Below are positions 24,301 through 36,945 of a stretch of 64,000 nucleotides of DNA, in pieces; within the stretch, counting starts at the first letter, position 1; every line of letters begins with the position of its first letter. Origin of the DNA: Chloromonas sp. AAM2 (lineage: Eukaryota; Chlorophyta; Chlorophyceae; Chlamydomonadales; Chlamydomonadaceae); contig QAXH01000572.1 in the NCBI GenBank assembly GCA_004335635.1, positions 29,808 to 93,807 of the forward strand, written 5' to 3'. The notes under the pieces are model-generated. The model was not told where the DNA came from. It searched no databases and saw only the letters and a program-made list of their open reading frames with translations. The translations under genes were made by a program, and so were the position numbers.

Positions 24301-27292
24301 ACAGATCTTAACAAGCACGTGCTGCTGCTCACCACTTGCGATCTGCTTCATTGCACAGGTTGAGATTCAAGCTGTTTCCCGTGCGGCTGTTGAGTCTATG
24401 GGCCCAGACTGGCTCAAGATCTTCGAGGGGTGCATCACAGCCTGCACCATCAGCAGCCTGCAGCCGGGCTGCACGTACCGTGTGCGAGTGCGTTCAGCCA
24501 ACCAGGCGGGCTGGGGCAGCTGGTGCATGCCGGTGGACCTGGTCACAGCGCCGGATGTGCCGGGGGCGCCGGGCGCAGCTGTGATTCAGCAAGCAGGCAC
24601 GGTGAGTGCCCCTTGAAACACAGGGCATGGTAGGACTTGAGTGTGTGTGTTCTGTATGCCTGTATCGTGCCAGAAGGTAGTGTAAGCATCAACTATGTGC
24701 ATGGAGAACTAGGTGAGAGGACCAGGTATTGCTGCTGGGCCTTGGCTGCTTGTTGTGCGCGGTGCTGCCCCAGTGTCTGCGTTGCTGCCATGATGCTTTA
24801 TCATTGTTATTCTTACCATGACTGCTTTGATGCTGGTTTGCACCATGTGGACACGCAGTCATGATGTTGTCTGCATGCAGACATGCCTGACGCTTACCTG
24901 GCAGCCGCCCCGTCACAATGGTGGGCAGCGCGTCACCGCCTTCCTGGTGGAGCTGCTGCCCCCCTCCCCCAGCACCTACACAGGCCCTGTGCTGCCTCGC
25001 GTGCGCCCCGGCCAGGCGGCTGGCACGAGCCCCGTTCCACCTTCGCCCTCTCTTGGCGCTGTACTTGTCTATCGAGGCGATGAGCCGGTGGCACAGGTTG
25101 TGGGCTTGCAGCCTGGCCTCACTTACCAGTTCCGAGTGCAGGCGTGCAATGCACTGGGTGCGGGGCCATGGGGTGAATGGAGCGTCCTGGGGACTGCCCC
25201 AGATGTCCCGAGCTCAATGATGCCACCTTGCTTGGCCGCCCCGCCAACTAGCACAGTGCTTCGGGTAGCTTGGCAGGCACCGGACGCACGAGGTGCTCCT
25301 GTAGCAGCGTATGTGCTTCAGGCGGCAGTACAGGGGCAAATGACCAGTGGTGGGCAGCTGATTCCACACAGCACATCTGCAGCGGATTTGCCGGGGCTGC
25401 AGGGTGCGGAGGCGGGTGGTGAGCCCGCGCAGGCGCCGATTGCACCACAGCACGCGGGATTGTCAGCGGGGCCGTGGCAACAGGTGTACCGGGGTCCGGC
25501 GATGCAGGCGGAGATGCTTTCCTTGCAGCCATGCACTCGGTACCTTTTGCGGGTCGCTGCGGCTAATGCAGTGGGGCAGGCCGGATGGAGCCCCGTCACT
25601 GCCCTTACTACCGCACCAGCACCACCTTGTGCACCAACAGCAGCTGTTGCAACCACTGCCGGGACAACCGCTGTCAGTATTACCTGGCAACCGCCTGCGT
25701 CGGACAATGGCTCTGTGATCACCGGTTACACGGTAGACATGATGGCGAGTGGCGCAGCAGCAGCTGCAGCCAATGGTCGTGCTAGCAACACCAGCAGCTG
25801 GCAACAGGTGGCCACTGTGGGCTGTGGCGAATGCTGTGCATTGGTTTCTGGTTTGCAGCCGGGCCGTGCGTACACATTCCGGGTCCGGGCCGCTAATGCT
25901 TGTGGCGTGTCGCCATACTGCACTGCTACCACCGCAAGCACCAAACCTGCACCGCCCAGTGCACCTTTGCGGTTGATGCTGACACAGCGCGGAGCCACAC
26001 AGGTCAAAGTACGATGGGAAGAGCCATCTGATAGCAATGGTGCACAGGTTTCTGACTATCGTCTGGAGATGGCATGTCTGGAACCCTCCGCAGCCCGCAC
26101 AATGGCACCGCCAGCACCTTCGCCAGCGTTGAGACAGCAGCCACAGGAAAACGGGTACACAACAGATGCCACATCAGCACCTGCTACACATCAGCAGCAG
26201 GAGCAGGAGTTCAAGCAGGAACCTGTGCCTCAAGGCCCTGAGTGGGAGGAACTCTACTGCGGGCCTGATATGGCAGTTCGGGTGCCTGACCTGCGGCCTG
26301 GCTGCCGGTACCTCCTTCGAGTGTCCGCTTCTAACGCAGCAGGCTGGGGTCCGGTCAGTGCAGAGGAGCCCTTCACCACAGCACTGGCCCCCCCTGGGGC
26401 ACCAGAGGGCCTAGTTGCTTGCCTAGCGCCTGCGTGCAGCAACGGCGAGGAAAGCGCTCATGCAGTGCAGCTACAGTGGCAGGCTCCTTCGTCATGTGCC
26501 TCACAAGCGCTAGTGGCTTCATATGAGCTGCATGCAGTGCCAGTGGCATCGGGTCATGGCCATGAGTTGCGGAAGGTGGTTGGCAAGGCGACTTCCTATG
26601 CATGGGAGGAGCTTTTACCAGGCCTACGCTACGCCATACGTGTGCGTGCTGCTGGCATGGAGGGTGCAGGCCATGGTGCATGGAGTGAGCCAGTGGAAAT
26701 GGTCATGCCAGGCAACAGCCGGGGTGTGACGGACTCGGCTGATTCCATGTCAGCTGCATCAGGCACAGGCGAGGGCGTTCCATTGGCGACACTGGGGCTG
26801 TCGACAATGAGCCTGAGCAAGGCGGGTGCGGAGAAGGGCATGCGCAAGCGGGGAGGCAAGAAGGGAGGGCGGCAGACGGCCCGGGCATCCTCCTACAGCG
26901 AGGCTAACGATGATGCTGTGTCTGTGACTAGCCAGGTGCAGTCACTGCGGAGCAGCAGCGTGAACGCCGGCAGCAATGGAGCAGCAGCCCGCAACCGTGT
27001 AAACACGGCCAAGTTGACACCCGTCGCTGTTCAGAAGCGGCCCAAGACATCGCTGCAGATTGGCAGGGAGTTGAAGCAGTTGGTGGCAGCGCCTGGACAG
27101 GGCCTCCGAAGGGCACAAAAGGCTGTCGGTAAAGCGGTGTACCGGACAGGCTCTAAGTACATGTGGCACATACTGGCTGTGCTGCTGTGTGCAGCCTTGG
27201 CGTTCATGGTCAACTATATCTACGCGAGGGTCACTAAGGGCCCTGTAGTTGCGCCTCCATCTCATGGGTTCCGGGGCATGGGAAGGTATTGA
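21323..27292 (+). CDS. Fibronectin type III multidomain protein with C-terminal membrane anchor, FNDC3-like
   Basis: Ten exons with matching phase: 21323-21607, 21785-21883, 22087-22278, 22603-22710, 22970-23056, 23195-23302, 23523-23741, 23894-24055, 24359-24601, 24881-27292; about 1304 aa. Repeated FN3 signatures are visible: the closing motif L(Q/R)PG..Y.(F/V)RV(R)A.N, as in LQPGCTYRVRVRSANQAGWG, LQPGLTYQFRVQACNALG, LQPGRAYTFRVRAANACG, LRPGCRYLLRVSASNAAGWG; and the opening V.(L/V).W..P....G. At least seven FN3 units can be counted. A Ser/Lys-rich linker precedes one hydrophobic helix, about residues 1263-1283 (WHILAVLLCAALAFMVNYIY), with a short tail. Many FN3 units plus a C-terminal anchor is the layout of animal FNDC3A/B, membrane proteins of the secretory system; direct orthology is inference. 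The last exon (2.4 kb) carries most FN3 units, unlike the short upstream exons. The true start may be upstream or at a later ATG. Confidence 0.8.
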
Positions 27293-29646
27293 AGCGCACA
27301 ATGAGTTTCTTGTGGGGGCTGCCACGAAATGCCTCGTGTGAAATGGAATGCCAATCCTCAGCTTGCAGATATCATACGATGGTTCAAGGGGGCAGACAAC
27401 AGAGCACGAATATTGCGCAATCAGCTCTTCACAATCAGCTGGGTGGTACTAAGAGTATTAACAGGTGGCCAGGCTCCACGTTAAAAACTGTACTCTTCAC
27501 ACATGTGGCTTGCTCTAGCTGCGACGCTGCACGGCCCATTGGCTAAAGCGAAGGCTGGTTGGGAGTGCGTGCAAGTTGCATGCGGGCGAACTCGTCTTGC
27601 TTTGACAATGGCTGCAGCCTGTACATGTCAGAGACACGCTTCTGCCTATCCGTTGCAGGTTGAAGTCCGTGTCTACATGGATGATGATGTTGCAACCTGC
27701 CTCTCGTCAGGAAACAAGATTTGATTTGATGATTCGTAGGTTGCTGTGGCTGCATTGTGGATTTTTTTCTGAAGAGTGCACTGTACCGGAACACCTGGGA
27801 AAGCTTTTACTGGTTGTTTCGTAGCAAAATTCTAAAATTCTGTCTCACCTGCCAAGTGGTAGATACCCACCAGGGCTCAGGCATCACGCAATTGTAGTCT
27901 TATAACAAGATGACGTGACTGTGTCTCCCTAGTCACACAGTGGCCATGCGTATTCTTGTGTGCGGATTGCTGGATGATGACATGGGCTGTGTGGCTGATA
28001 GAAGTGTTGCTTGTGCGCTGGTGACTCGACTACATACATGCCAGGACATCGGAACAGCCCATTATCGCTTGGTCTGTGGGACCAAGTGAGGCTTGCAGTG
28101 CAGGCATTCATGTAGCATTAGCCGGTGCCGGTATATACGTCCACGTGTGTTGTGGTCGTGCCGGCCATTGATGGCAGGATATTTTCTATCTTTCGCCCCG
28201 TGTTATCCCCTGGCAAGCGCACGGGTAACACGTCATTTTGACGAGCACCTCATATCAGATTCAACAATTTGAATCCCCTGCGGGCAAGTGGCTCGCACAC
28301 ATCAGGACCGCTTTGCTGCTGAATGCTAGACAGGCGGCGGTGGGTTAGGCTGACGGTGTGTTAACCAAAGCGGTTGGGGTTCAAGCATGATAGACCCAAC
28401 AGACTTGGATTTGAGCAGGTGTTGCTTGACGTGTGTGTGGCGGAAGCATATAGAGATGGAAATCTCTCCATATTGCTCAAGAATCCCTTTGATTTGAGGG
28501 TCCACGCTTCGTGGTAAAGTTTGCTGTATTGCAAGCGGAATAGTCTTGTTTTCCCACACATTGAACCAGTGCGTGGTTATGCTTTTGATGGGTTGCCAAT
28601 GTTTGCAAGGCTTCTACCATGCGTGGTTTTTCCACGTGGTTACCTGGTTAGCCACCATCAACATACGTTATCTGTTCTATCTGCCTGGATTGGTTTTACG
28701 CCAGCACCAGTATCATTGAAGCTTGTAGATTTTGTGTTGCTTCAGTAGTGTTGCTCTGGTGTTTTGCTCATCTTCAACCCTTCATGTGGATGGATGCCCA
28801 TGCACCTCAGCAGAACAGCCTGCAAAGCCTCGACTCTGCGCGCTGTGTAGTTGTGCAGTGTATGCCTCGATAAGCACAGCTGACCGTTGTTCGATATCTG
28901 TCAATATTTCTTTTTAGGTTATGTGTCCGTCGTCTAATGTACTGCCGGTCGAATCCAGTCATCACTGGGCCAGGCAAGCACGGAATGAAGGTGCTTGCTT
29001 TAAATTGCCTTCAGTACATCATGGCCAAGTACGTGGGCGTGCGAATACCACGCTAAGTGAGTCACACCTTCACGCTTAGATTGCTATCGTGGTCGGTGCC
29101 TGTCGTGGCAGAATGTCTCTGTAACTGTCAGGTGATGCCTGAGAGTCGCAGCACACGGGAGACCAGGAAGCAGCACTGCGACACAGAGTGACAAAAGTCA
29201 TCGCTTTCCAACGTCACGTGACATGGCAGCCTGACAAGGCAGAGGCAATGACACTTGGCCACCAGCAACACTTGGAAGCCACAGGCAGCAGAAGGGACAC
29301 CACCGTGGACGCCAGGTGCACAAGCCTCTTTACATTTGGCAAGCGTGGCAGCTGAGACTGCCTGGTGCAGTTGGGCCAGGCTGTCTGTGCAATGTCCGGT
29401 GTTCCAAGCCAAGGTTGACCAGGTGGACATGATGTGAAGATCAACCTCCTCGCGCACCTGGAACGTCAAGCGGCAGTGTGCCAGGCGATAACCATAAGGC
29501 AGGGGTGTGGTACTGGTGTTATACAGTGCTGAAAGCTGCTGTTCGGATGGCATCATAGCCATGACATATTGTGCAGAGCAAGCAAAATTGATCAGATACT
29601 TCGCCTGTTGTGCATCATGCTGATTGTAACCTTACCGATGCCGTTA
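27293..29646. other. Gene-poor convergent region
   Basis: I see no gene. Small open frames lack domains and exon structure. The largest, minus strand 29128-29562 (144 codons), is Cys/Leu-rich with no recognised motif. The base composition is closer to even than in exons. Confidence 0.5.
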
Positions 29647-30430
29647 CACATTACAAGGAGGGAGTGCACACCAGCGCAAATCAAGTACTTGCGCAAATTG
29701 CAAAAATTTCTCCTAATAAAGGGGAATCTGACCGTGCCAGCAAGGGGTGGTTAGGCCCTTGTGGCCATCACCCCACAGAACACCTTCCGAAAGCATCCCG
29801 TAAGCCATGTAAATGGCATGAATTGAAAGACTGTCAGGGTTAGGGTCAGTGTCAGAGCTAGTACAATGGCAACCCTCACAATGGCAACTGTTGACAGGCA
29901 CAAAGCACCTTCCAAAAGCATTCCGTTGAAAGCAAAGATAGTGTGACCAGCTAAATTTGTCAAAGGTCGAATTTACAACAATCACAACTTTGGTCATCCC
30001 CTCACAAGTTAAGACGTACAACATTGGTTTAGATGACCAGAATACTGCAATCAAAGATTTAAGCTGGTGTCAAATGTCAGTGAAGTGTGAATGAGCGATG
30101 AGTCGCAACTGGTCTTCAGCTACCACACATCCTTCCTGCAAAAAGTATTTATCTCATACACGTCACGTGCACCTTGCTTCTCTGGCTGGTGTGGACTGTG
30201 CAATGCTACTCATAGTTCGCCGGATTGTTCAGGGCCCCTTCTGCCTCTAGCTGATGCGGCTCCAGCCCCTGTCCTTCCCCTTGCTCATGCGGCTGCTGTT
30301 TGCACGCCAGAACGGGTGGCCTGCCATGCTCCACAAGCCAACTAGGAGAAATTTTTGCAATTTGCGCAAGTACTTGATATAGATTTGCGTTGGACGCGCT
30401 ACATGGTGTGCACTCCCTCCTTGTAATGTG
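29647..30430. mobile_element. Inverted-repeat element, probable non-autonomous DNA transposon (MITE-like)
   Basis: The left arm (29647-29716) reads CACATTACAAGGAGGGAGTG outside-in and ends TTTCTCCTA. The reverse complement of 30343-30430 starts with the same bases and ends the same way, with a roughly 20-base insertion in the right arm near the CGCAAAT stretch. The arms face correctly for terminal inverted repeats of about 70-88 bp, enclosing about 630 bp. The interior codes for nothing recognisable and contains a partial internal duplication (CACCTTCCGAAAGCATCCCG-like at about 29780 and 29903). I cannot define a clear target-site duplication, so it could also be a simple inverted duplication. 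Confidence 0.6.
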
Positions 30431-31708
30431 ATCATAACAGTTTTTTCTTTGGGTTCGCATTTGCACCTACAAGCCATGATGGGTTTAACACTGGAAGACA
30501 GGAAAGGCTCCTCTTGCCTTGTATCCAGCTGTGTGATCACAACAGTCTCTCCGCTGTTTCTCCATCATGGTCACAATCTGAGCATGATATCTGAGACAAT
30601 TTGTCAGATGAGACACCGTATTTGCGAGGTCAAAAGTCTCTCTTGCATCGTGAAGTGGCTGTATCGTGTTCTTCCTCAGACCACAACTACATCAGTCTGC
30701 TGTTGATTATGAAAGCTATCAAGTGGTTGTGTGCAGTTTGATCTGCTACGTGTGGCTGTCCCAGAGTACCATGCTGAAGCTGCAGCGCTGTTCAAGACCG
30801 CCAGGGCATGACCAGAGCACAATTACTGCCAGCTGAGCTGCATCAGGAGCAGCACTGCGATGCGCAGGCACTGATCTATGCGAGCTATGCCTTCAGGAGT
30901 GCGGGGCGAAAGTTGTGACATGTGGACTGACACAGAATGGTGAGTTGACGTGCTGAGCCGCGGACATTACTATGGAACCCCTAGCATGCTGACACATGGA
31001 TCTGACTGGACATGAATTGACCAGATGGACACGTGCCCAGTTGCGCAAACGACATTACATGGGTTGGCGTGCATATGGTGAATACCACTCAGCAGGTTAT
31101 GCAATCGTGAACCCAAATAATTGGGACACCCAGTAAAAGCGTCTGCATCAACTTCTGCTCCCACTGCTGATGCGGCTGACATGCAGGTTGCTGTGCTGCA
31201 GACTAGCGTGTCAGCATGCTGCGGCACCATGAGTTGTTGCCTGCGCCAGCAGCTGAGCCTCGTGGCTGTTAAAGCAGCAGCCAGCCAATGCTTCCATAGC
31301 CCATTTTGCCTGCGTTGCAGTGTCCAAAAACATAAAGCAGTGCTCAGAATGCAGCCCTAGTGGCATGGCAGAAGCAGATCTTGATAGCCAGCAAGGACAT
31401 GCGAGGGTGTCTGGCCCGGCCGCCACGTTTCAAGCAAGAAGAAACCAAGCAAACATGTTGCTATCATGCTGTCTGGCTTGGTGTGTCCTGGGCTCGACAC
31501 AATAGACAGCCGCCGACCAGCAGCTGCCCGGACCAAAACATGGCTGGAGACTGCAACTCAAAATTCAGCTCGTTCTCCGCGTGTAGCTGGTCGCTGCTTC
31601 GCTGCGAGACTGGGGCTGTACAGTCGTTTTTAAGCGAAAGGCTGGAACAGTGCCCGTCTGCCGCGTTGCTCACCTGTGGGCTTGTTGATGATTTTGCAGC
31701 GATCCAGC
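30431..31708. other. Gene-poor region downstream of S15a
   Basis: No gene, RNA or repeat family member is supported. It forms the 3' flank of the minus-strand S15a gene. Confidence 0.5.
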
Positions 31709-32101
31709 TTAGTAGAAGAAGCCCAGAACCTTGCCACCAACTTTTTGGCGACGGGCCTCCTCATGATCCATAATGCCAACTGGTGTTGTGAGGACGATGA
31801 CGCCAAACTGACGGGAAGGAAGCAGCCGGCCGACCCAGGCCTCAATCTCAATGTGCCCAATGTCGTAGCGAGGAGACATGACACCGCACTTGTTAAGCCG
31901 CCCGTTCAGCTCGACGACAATCTTGCCCGCGCGGTGGTCGTCCACCAGCTCAAACTCCCCAATGTAGCCGTGCTTCTGCATCAGCTGCAGGAACTTGATG
32001 ACCACCTTGGAGGCTGGGCGCAGCAGCACCTGGCGCTTGCCCCGCTTCTCCGCATTGTACATGGTCTTGAGGGCATCGCCCAGCACGGAGATGCGCACCA
32101 T
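31709..32101 (-). CDS. RPS15A: Cytosolic ribosomal protein S15a (uS8), 40S subunit
   Basis: Small-subunit protein that binds 18S rRNA in cytosolic ribosomes. One uninterrupted frame of 130 aa, exactly the family length, from ATG at 32101 to TAA at 31709. Nearly every position matches eukaryotic S15a: [74 protein letters not shown], ending GGKVLGFFY. The frame stays open upstream of this ATG, but the conserved N-terminus (MVRISVL) fixes the start. The coding part is intronless in a window where most genes are heavily interrupted; an intron in the 5' UTR is possible. It is divergent from the G-patch gene at 32302. Confidence 0.97.
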   Translation of the reverse strand: MVRISVLGDALKTMYNAEKRGKRQVLLRPASKVVIKFLQLMQKHGYIGEFELVDDHRAGKIVVELNGRLNKCGVMSPRYDIGHIEIEAWVGRLLPSRQFGVIVLTTPVGIMDHEEARRQKVGGKVLGFFY

Positions 32102-32301
32102 CTTGCTCAGGCGCCGGGAAAGAGGGCCAACGCCATGCAGCACATCGAGCTTTGGCCACTGCGACTCGCCACGTGAGCGGTGCGGGTGGCGGTTTTATTT
32201 TGCAACGCCTGCCCACTCGGTTTGGATGTCAATACTGCAAGCGAAAGGTCGTTTAAAGAAGATATAGTGCCTTTTGATGCTGTTTGCACTGCCTGGCTAG
32301 C
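32102..32301. promoter_or_regulatory. Probable bidirectional promoter, S15a / G-patch gene
   Basis: Only 200 bases separate the divergent start codons, so both 5' UTRs and promoters must fit here. An A/T-rich stretch lies at about 32190-32200 (TTTTATTTTGC on the + strand). The assignment rests on geometry, not on a defined motif. Confidence 0.45.
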
Positions 32302-34337
32302 ATGGACACATCACAAGAGCAGGTCTCCTCTTTTTATGCTCGTCTGGTTCAGCTTCCCTCAGGGTTGCCAGCATGGTCGCAGCAGGCTTCAGCTGCTGGG
32401 ACTGGGGCAGCTTCAGATGGAATTTTCGGCAGCGTTCAGGAGCCCGTACCCCAGCAACCCTCCATGTCCCATCTCTCGCCTGCAGCCACGGTCAAGTGAG
32501 TTAGTCAGGAACATGCTCATATTCCTGTGTAAGAGGCATTCATGTGGCGTTCCACCATGCACATTCTATCAGTTCTAGGATCAGCTCAGCCAGCAAAGCT
32601 GATGCAGGACGTCATGATGTCAGGCTATCGCAGAAGCCGCTGCATCAGTCTAGTAGATGTGGCCAAACACTGCCTGTGCTGCGCCTTCTTTGTTTGATGA
32701 TAGGACGCATGGTGTGCATGCGTGTGCATGCGTGTGCAGGACAACATTCCCAGTTGATGGCATCTTATGCGTTTGCTTCTGCATAGTTTACATGGCTGCA
32801 TGGTCTACAAGATGTCTCTGCTACAAGGACGTTGGACTCGATACAAGCTTTTGCGCACAGCAGCACTCACTTATGCCCCTTCTTTTGTCTTGCTCCTGAT
32901 GTATGAGTCATGCCGTGCTGCCTGCTGATCTCATGCATGCATCGCACTGGCACTCACAGGTATGTCGGTTTCCGGTCGTCCGGAGTCCATGACATGAGCA
33001 ACTACCGTCCTGATTCCCAGACACGCCCCTCTAGTAGTGCCACAGGCGACGGGCCTGGCCCACCCCTCGGTCCAGTTAGAAGCAACCCTATCGTCCTTCC
33101 TCCTGCCAGCGGCGGCAGCACACGGTTAGCAGCAGCTGAAGCTCTTTTGGAGGCACAATGGCAAGCAGCACATGGCGCACATGCTGCACAGGGAGCACAT
33201 GGACGCGGCCTGCCCCGCCTGGAAGCCGACAACGTCGGTTATCGTCTGCTGAAGGCCGCAGGGTGGCGGGAAGGGCGAGGTCTAGGCTCGGAGGAGCAGG
33301 GCCGAGTTGTGCCGATCAACGCAGTGCGGAATCCCGGCGCGCAGGGCATAGGGTTTGTGAAGCAGGCAGGGCCGGTGGTGGTGCGTCAGGAGCAGGGGAG
33401 GGCGCAGGCTGGGCTGGGTGGGCTGGTTGCAGGCGGAGCAGGGGTGACAGGGGCTGGAGGAGAGGGCGCTGCCGAGGAGCGCGCAGCTAAGAAGGCCCGC
33501 ATCGCCCAGATAGTGGAACAAGAACTGGCAGGTAAGGCGGAGTGAAAGGGCTTGAAGAGGCCGCAGGACATGCGCTAGCAAGGAAGAGCTGAAGTAATCG
33601 TTAAAAAGCTTAGTATAGGGATGGGCGGGAGGTCCAATGTGGCCGGACAGGGTGGGAGGGATTAAAAACATGTAGCACTGACATAGGACAGGACAGATAC
33701 GGACAAACTCTGGGAACAGGAAATGGGCACTGGCTCACCTTGGAAATTCCTTGTGCAGAATCAGCATACGTGTACTTATGGTTAGTAGTGACTATTGAGT
33801 TGACCCGATCATGGCCTTTGGAAGAGCTGTGTGTCATGCAGCTTGTGGACTTTGGGTACAAAATCTTCATCCGAGTCTGATGAATCCTGGCCATGCTGAT
33901 ACCTGGCAGGCCGTGGCCGCAAACAATCGTGCTGACAGTTAAACATTGTTGCGAACACCTTCACTGGATTCTGTCAGCTCAAGCCTGAACTGGATAGTCT
34001 TTGACCGCAGCTGTGCGTGTCCTGGCCGTTGACTAACATTCTTACACGAAAACAAGATTCAATAGTAGCAGGACTCGAGACTCGACACTCAACCTGTCCC
34101 AACCTGCCTCATTTCTGCGCAGGTGAGACGGCGGAGACCAAGGTGGCCGTGCACCGTGCCGCGGCTCGGGCGAACATGGAGGCAGCGCGAGGACGGGCCA
34201 TCCAGCGGGCCCTCTACCGGGCGTTTGATGACCCCTTTGATAACGTGGGCGCGGCAACCGCCAACAGCAACCCGCTTGCAGGGCGGCACCGACTGACTGC
34301 AACCAATCCGCTGCTCGATGACGATGATGACAGCTAG
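32302..34337 (+). CDS. G-patch domain protein (RNA processing)
   Basis: Three exons, phase-consistent: 32302-32495, 32960-33531, 34123-34337; 326 aa. The G-patch is in the middle: NVGYRLLKAAGWREGRGLGS followed by EEQGRVVPINAV and GIGF, carrying the conserved GW.EG.GLG and QG elements. G-patch motifs bind and stimulate DEAH helicases or contact RNA in splicing and ribosome assembly. The N-terminal half is disordered and rich in Ser, Gln, Pro; after the G-patch comes a Gly/Ala stretch and a helical Arg/Ala-rich segment (RAAARANMEAARGRAIQRAL); the protein ends in an acidic tail (LLDDDDDS). No RRM or zinc finger is visible, so I cannot assign a specific splicing factor. Confidence 0.8.
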
Positions 34338-36777
34338 TGCAGTGTGCAGTATCAGAAGAGAGCGTAGGTCGATGGTTGGCGAGCAGCAAGCTGATGAGAC
34401 AGTTGCACTCTGCTGATGGACAACCGCTGATGTGCAGCAGCTTCAGTAGAGGCACAGTGCCAGTATCACTATCTCCTTATTCTCACTGAACCTTTATGAA
34501 TCGTTGCTTTTGAGTGAGCGCGCTCATTGAAGACCCTTCGAGTTGTTTGAGTCGTTTGAGTCGAGAAGAGGGTAAATGCTTGCTTGCCACTTGAGCAGCA
34601 CTTTTGCCGCTTCAGTGTCACCCAGACGTCCGAAACTCCGATGCTCTCTGCCGGTGTAGCCGTTTGTCGTTGGAGCCATTTTTTGGCATGACCCGTTCTT
34701 ATGAAGAGCAGATTCAGCATATATGCATGCACAAACAATTGATGTACACTCAAACAGATTCAGCATGTACAAATAATCGACGAACACTTGAACACTTGCC
34801 CAGGACCACACTGGCCACCAATTCATCCTAGGATTGGCATCTGCCTTTTCGTTTGGTTAGGTATGGACTGGGAAGCGTTTGCATGAAGCATGCACTGTGT
34901 GGTTATGGAATGTATCAGACCAGCTTTGTAGGAGTGTGCGCTTAGTAGTAGTCTGCTTAGTACTAGTAGACATCTGGTGTTGTGAGGAGTTTTTGTTGGC
35001 TTTCGATACAGTTGTTGGGTTTCTCTGAGGAGCAATTTGGGCAGCTGTCATCCCTTTGGTCTCCAATTGCCTTGCAAGTATGTCCATTGGGAGCTGCAGC
35101 TAGAGCCTTCTTGGGCAAATCCAATATGTCTATGCGAGCGTAACTAGTCTAGTAGGCAAATTAGCTGACACAATCGCAACATTCAGTTGGTTTTGCGAGC
35201 CTAACCTGTAGTTTGAGAGACTTTTCAGTTCGCAACCTAGTCAGGATTTTGAACGGTATACTCTCCTCAGCCATGCCATTCATCTGCAGCCGAAATGTGT
35301 AGTAGATCTGTTCTCGCGATGGATTATACAAATGATTTTGTCAGCCATGTGAGATGTGAAGTTGTCGTCATACGTCGGAACGTTGGAGAGTGTTAGGCAT
35401 CCGGGGTTAGGGCGGTTAGGGGACGGTTAGGACAGGGTCTAACCAATGGATTCAACCGGCCTAACCAAGCCGGCTAACTGCAAAGGCCTAACCAGCTGGC
35501 CTAACCAGCTAATAAGTAGTTTTACAAAACATGCCGATTCTGCTCGTTCTAGCATGACATACACTCTGCTTGATGCCTACATGCATGGTATATCACGTGT
35601 AAAAGACACTGTTTGAAGATGATCAAGTTAAGGCATACATGACATGCCCAACTGTGGTGCCCAGTCAGCCACTGGTCAGTAACAAAGACTGAAGTATAGA
35701 ACAGCTTGGGAGAGGCACTCACCAACTTAGAAGACTCTTCATCGAATGCAGGCACTACAAATTCTCGGCCCATTATGGCCTCTAGTCGCTCAACAGTGTA
35801 CCAAGCTGAGCTGTGGAGTGTTGTCCATTCAAGCTCGGCACAACCTGCAGCACCGAGCTTGGTGCAGCACCAAGATATCCAAGATGTCAGATGTCTGCAA
35901 CGGACACAAATATCAGATACCTGGGCCCAACCCCAATGCCTTTGTCAACCCCAAAATCTGTGACTGCTGAGGGTGTCAGATATCTGGTTTAGTCTACGTA
36001 TATCTAATAACTGTAACCTTCTGTCATATATGTCATATCTTAGTCTACATATCTGTCATATCTGTGAAGGCTCAGCTCTCAGACATAGGGTAGCTTGACT
36101 CCCTCAAGGGACCGGAGTGTGTGTAGGTGAATCACCATCATCATCACCATTACAAGGCTGGGCAGTAAGCAAGTGATCCATCAAGCAGCGAATTTGATTT
36201 GATCGCTTAACAAAGCAGCAAGGCATAAAAAAAACATGTTTGCCAGTTCTGGGACAATTCATGTGGGATGCAAATGAGATGTTGATGATGTGTTTTCAGA
36301 CCTGGTGGTTCGCAAATTCGTCCTCAGCACATCAGACACCTTCAGGCTGTAGGAGTCTTCAAACGTGCACTAAACCAAGGTGCAGAGTGCGCAGTAAAGC
36401 AAGGCAAGCAGCAAGCACTGGCGGAGTGCAGGTTAACGACATCGCATCGATGCTATGTCATCGCTGCTATGAAATGTGTTCTTCGTCCGACGTACGAGGA
36501 AAATAATCAGAAGCGTCACCCTCGTTATCATCAGCAGAAGCACAAGCCTGACAAGACAGCACGATACCAGTACCGTGTTGGCATCATTATAAGTGCTGCA
36601 AGTGCAACGTATATAAAACAAGTATAAAACATTTACATGTTGTTGAAGAACTGGACAAAATTGGTCTCAAAACTTCCTTGTGTTTGTCTGAAAGGAGCTT
36701 GGACGAGGATCTTTTCAGGTTCCTGCCACATGCCTGCCTCCTATACAAACGTAGGCACTTCATTGAGCATGCAGTTT
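34338..36777. other. Convergent intergenic region, gene-poor
   Basis: There is no supported gene between the ends of the G-patch and SnoaL genes. It includes a TTAGG/CCTAA-rich palindromic block (35395-35515), a stretch of CATAT/TCTGTCATAT repeats near 35990-36065, and ends at SINE-like copy B. Confidence 0.5.
35395..35515. repeat. GGTTAGG / CCTAACC palindromic cluster
   Basis: The left half has several GGTTAGG-type words (GGGGTTAGGGCGGTTAGGGG); the right half has their complements (GGCCTAACCAAGCCGGCTAAC, GGCCTAACCAGCTGGCCTAA). Transcribed or single-stranded, the halves could pair into a long imperfect hairpin. Confidence 0.6.
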
Positions 36778-36945
36778 TGCATACATGTATTTACACCAGG
36801 GAAGCCGTCAGAGGACACAGAACGGGATGGGCACCGCCCTGGCCTACCCTGAGCAAGAAAGCAAAACGAAAGCAGGGAACAAAGCAGGCAAGGCAGGCCA
36901 ACCCAAAGCAAAACAGGACGGAGCCGCCAAAGTCAAGGTCAAAGC
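36778..36945 (+). repeat. SINE-like dispersed repeat, copy B
   Basis: It starts ATGTATTTACACCAGGGAAG and keeps the family core through CTACCCTGAGCAAGAAAGC and the AAGCAGG-rich half, then loses similarity about 90 bases before the end of the longest copies. It lies about 130 bases downstream of the stop codon of the minus-strand SnoaL gene. Confidence 0.85.

Noticed and set aside
25214..25722. Large minus-strand frames in the FN3 gene's last exon
   Set aside because: They are antisense shadows of GC-rich coding sequence whose + strand frame carries repeated FN3 motifs.
29128..29562. 144-codon minus-strand frame
   Set aside because: It is Cys/Leu-rich without motif, partner exons or codon bias.
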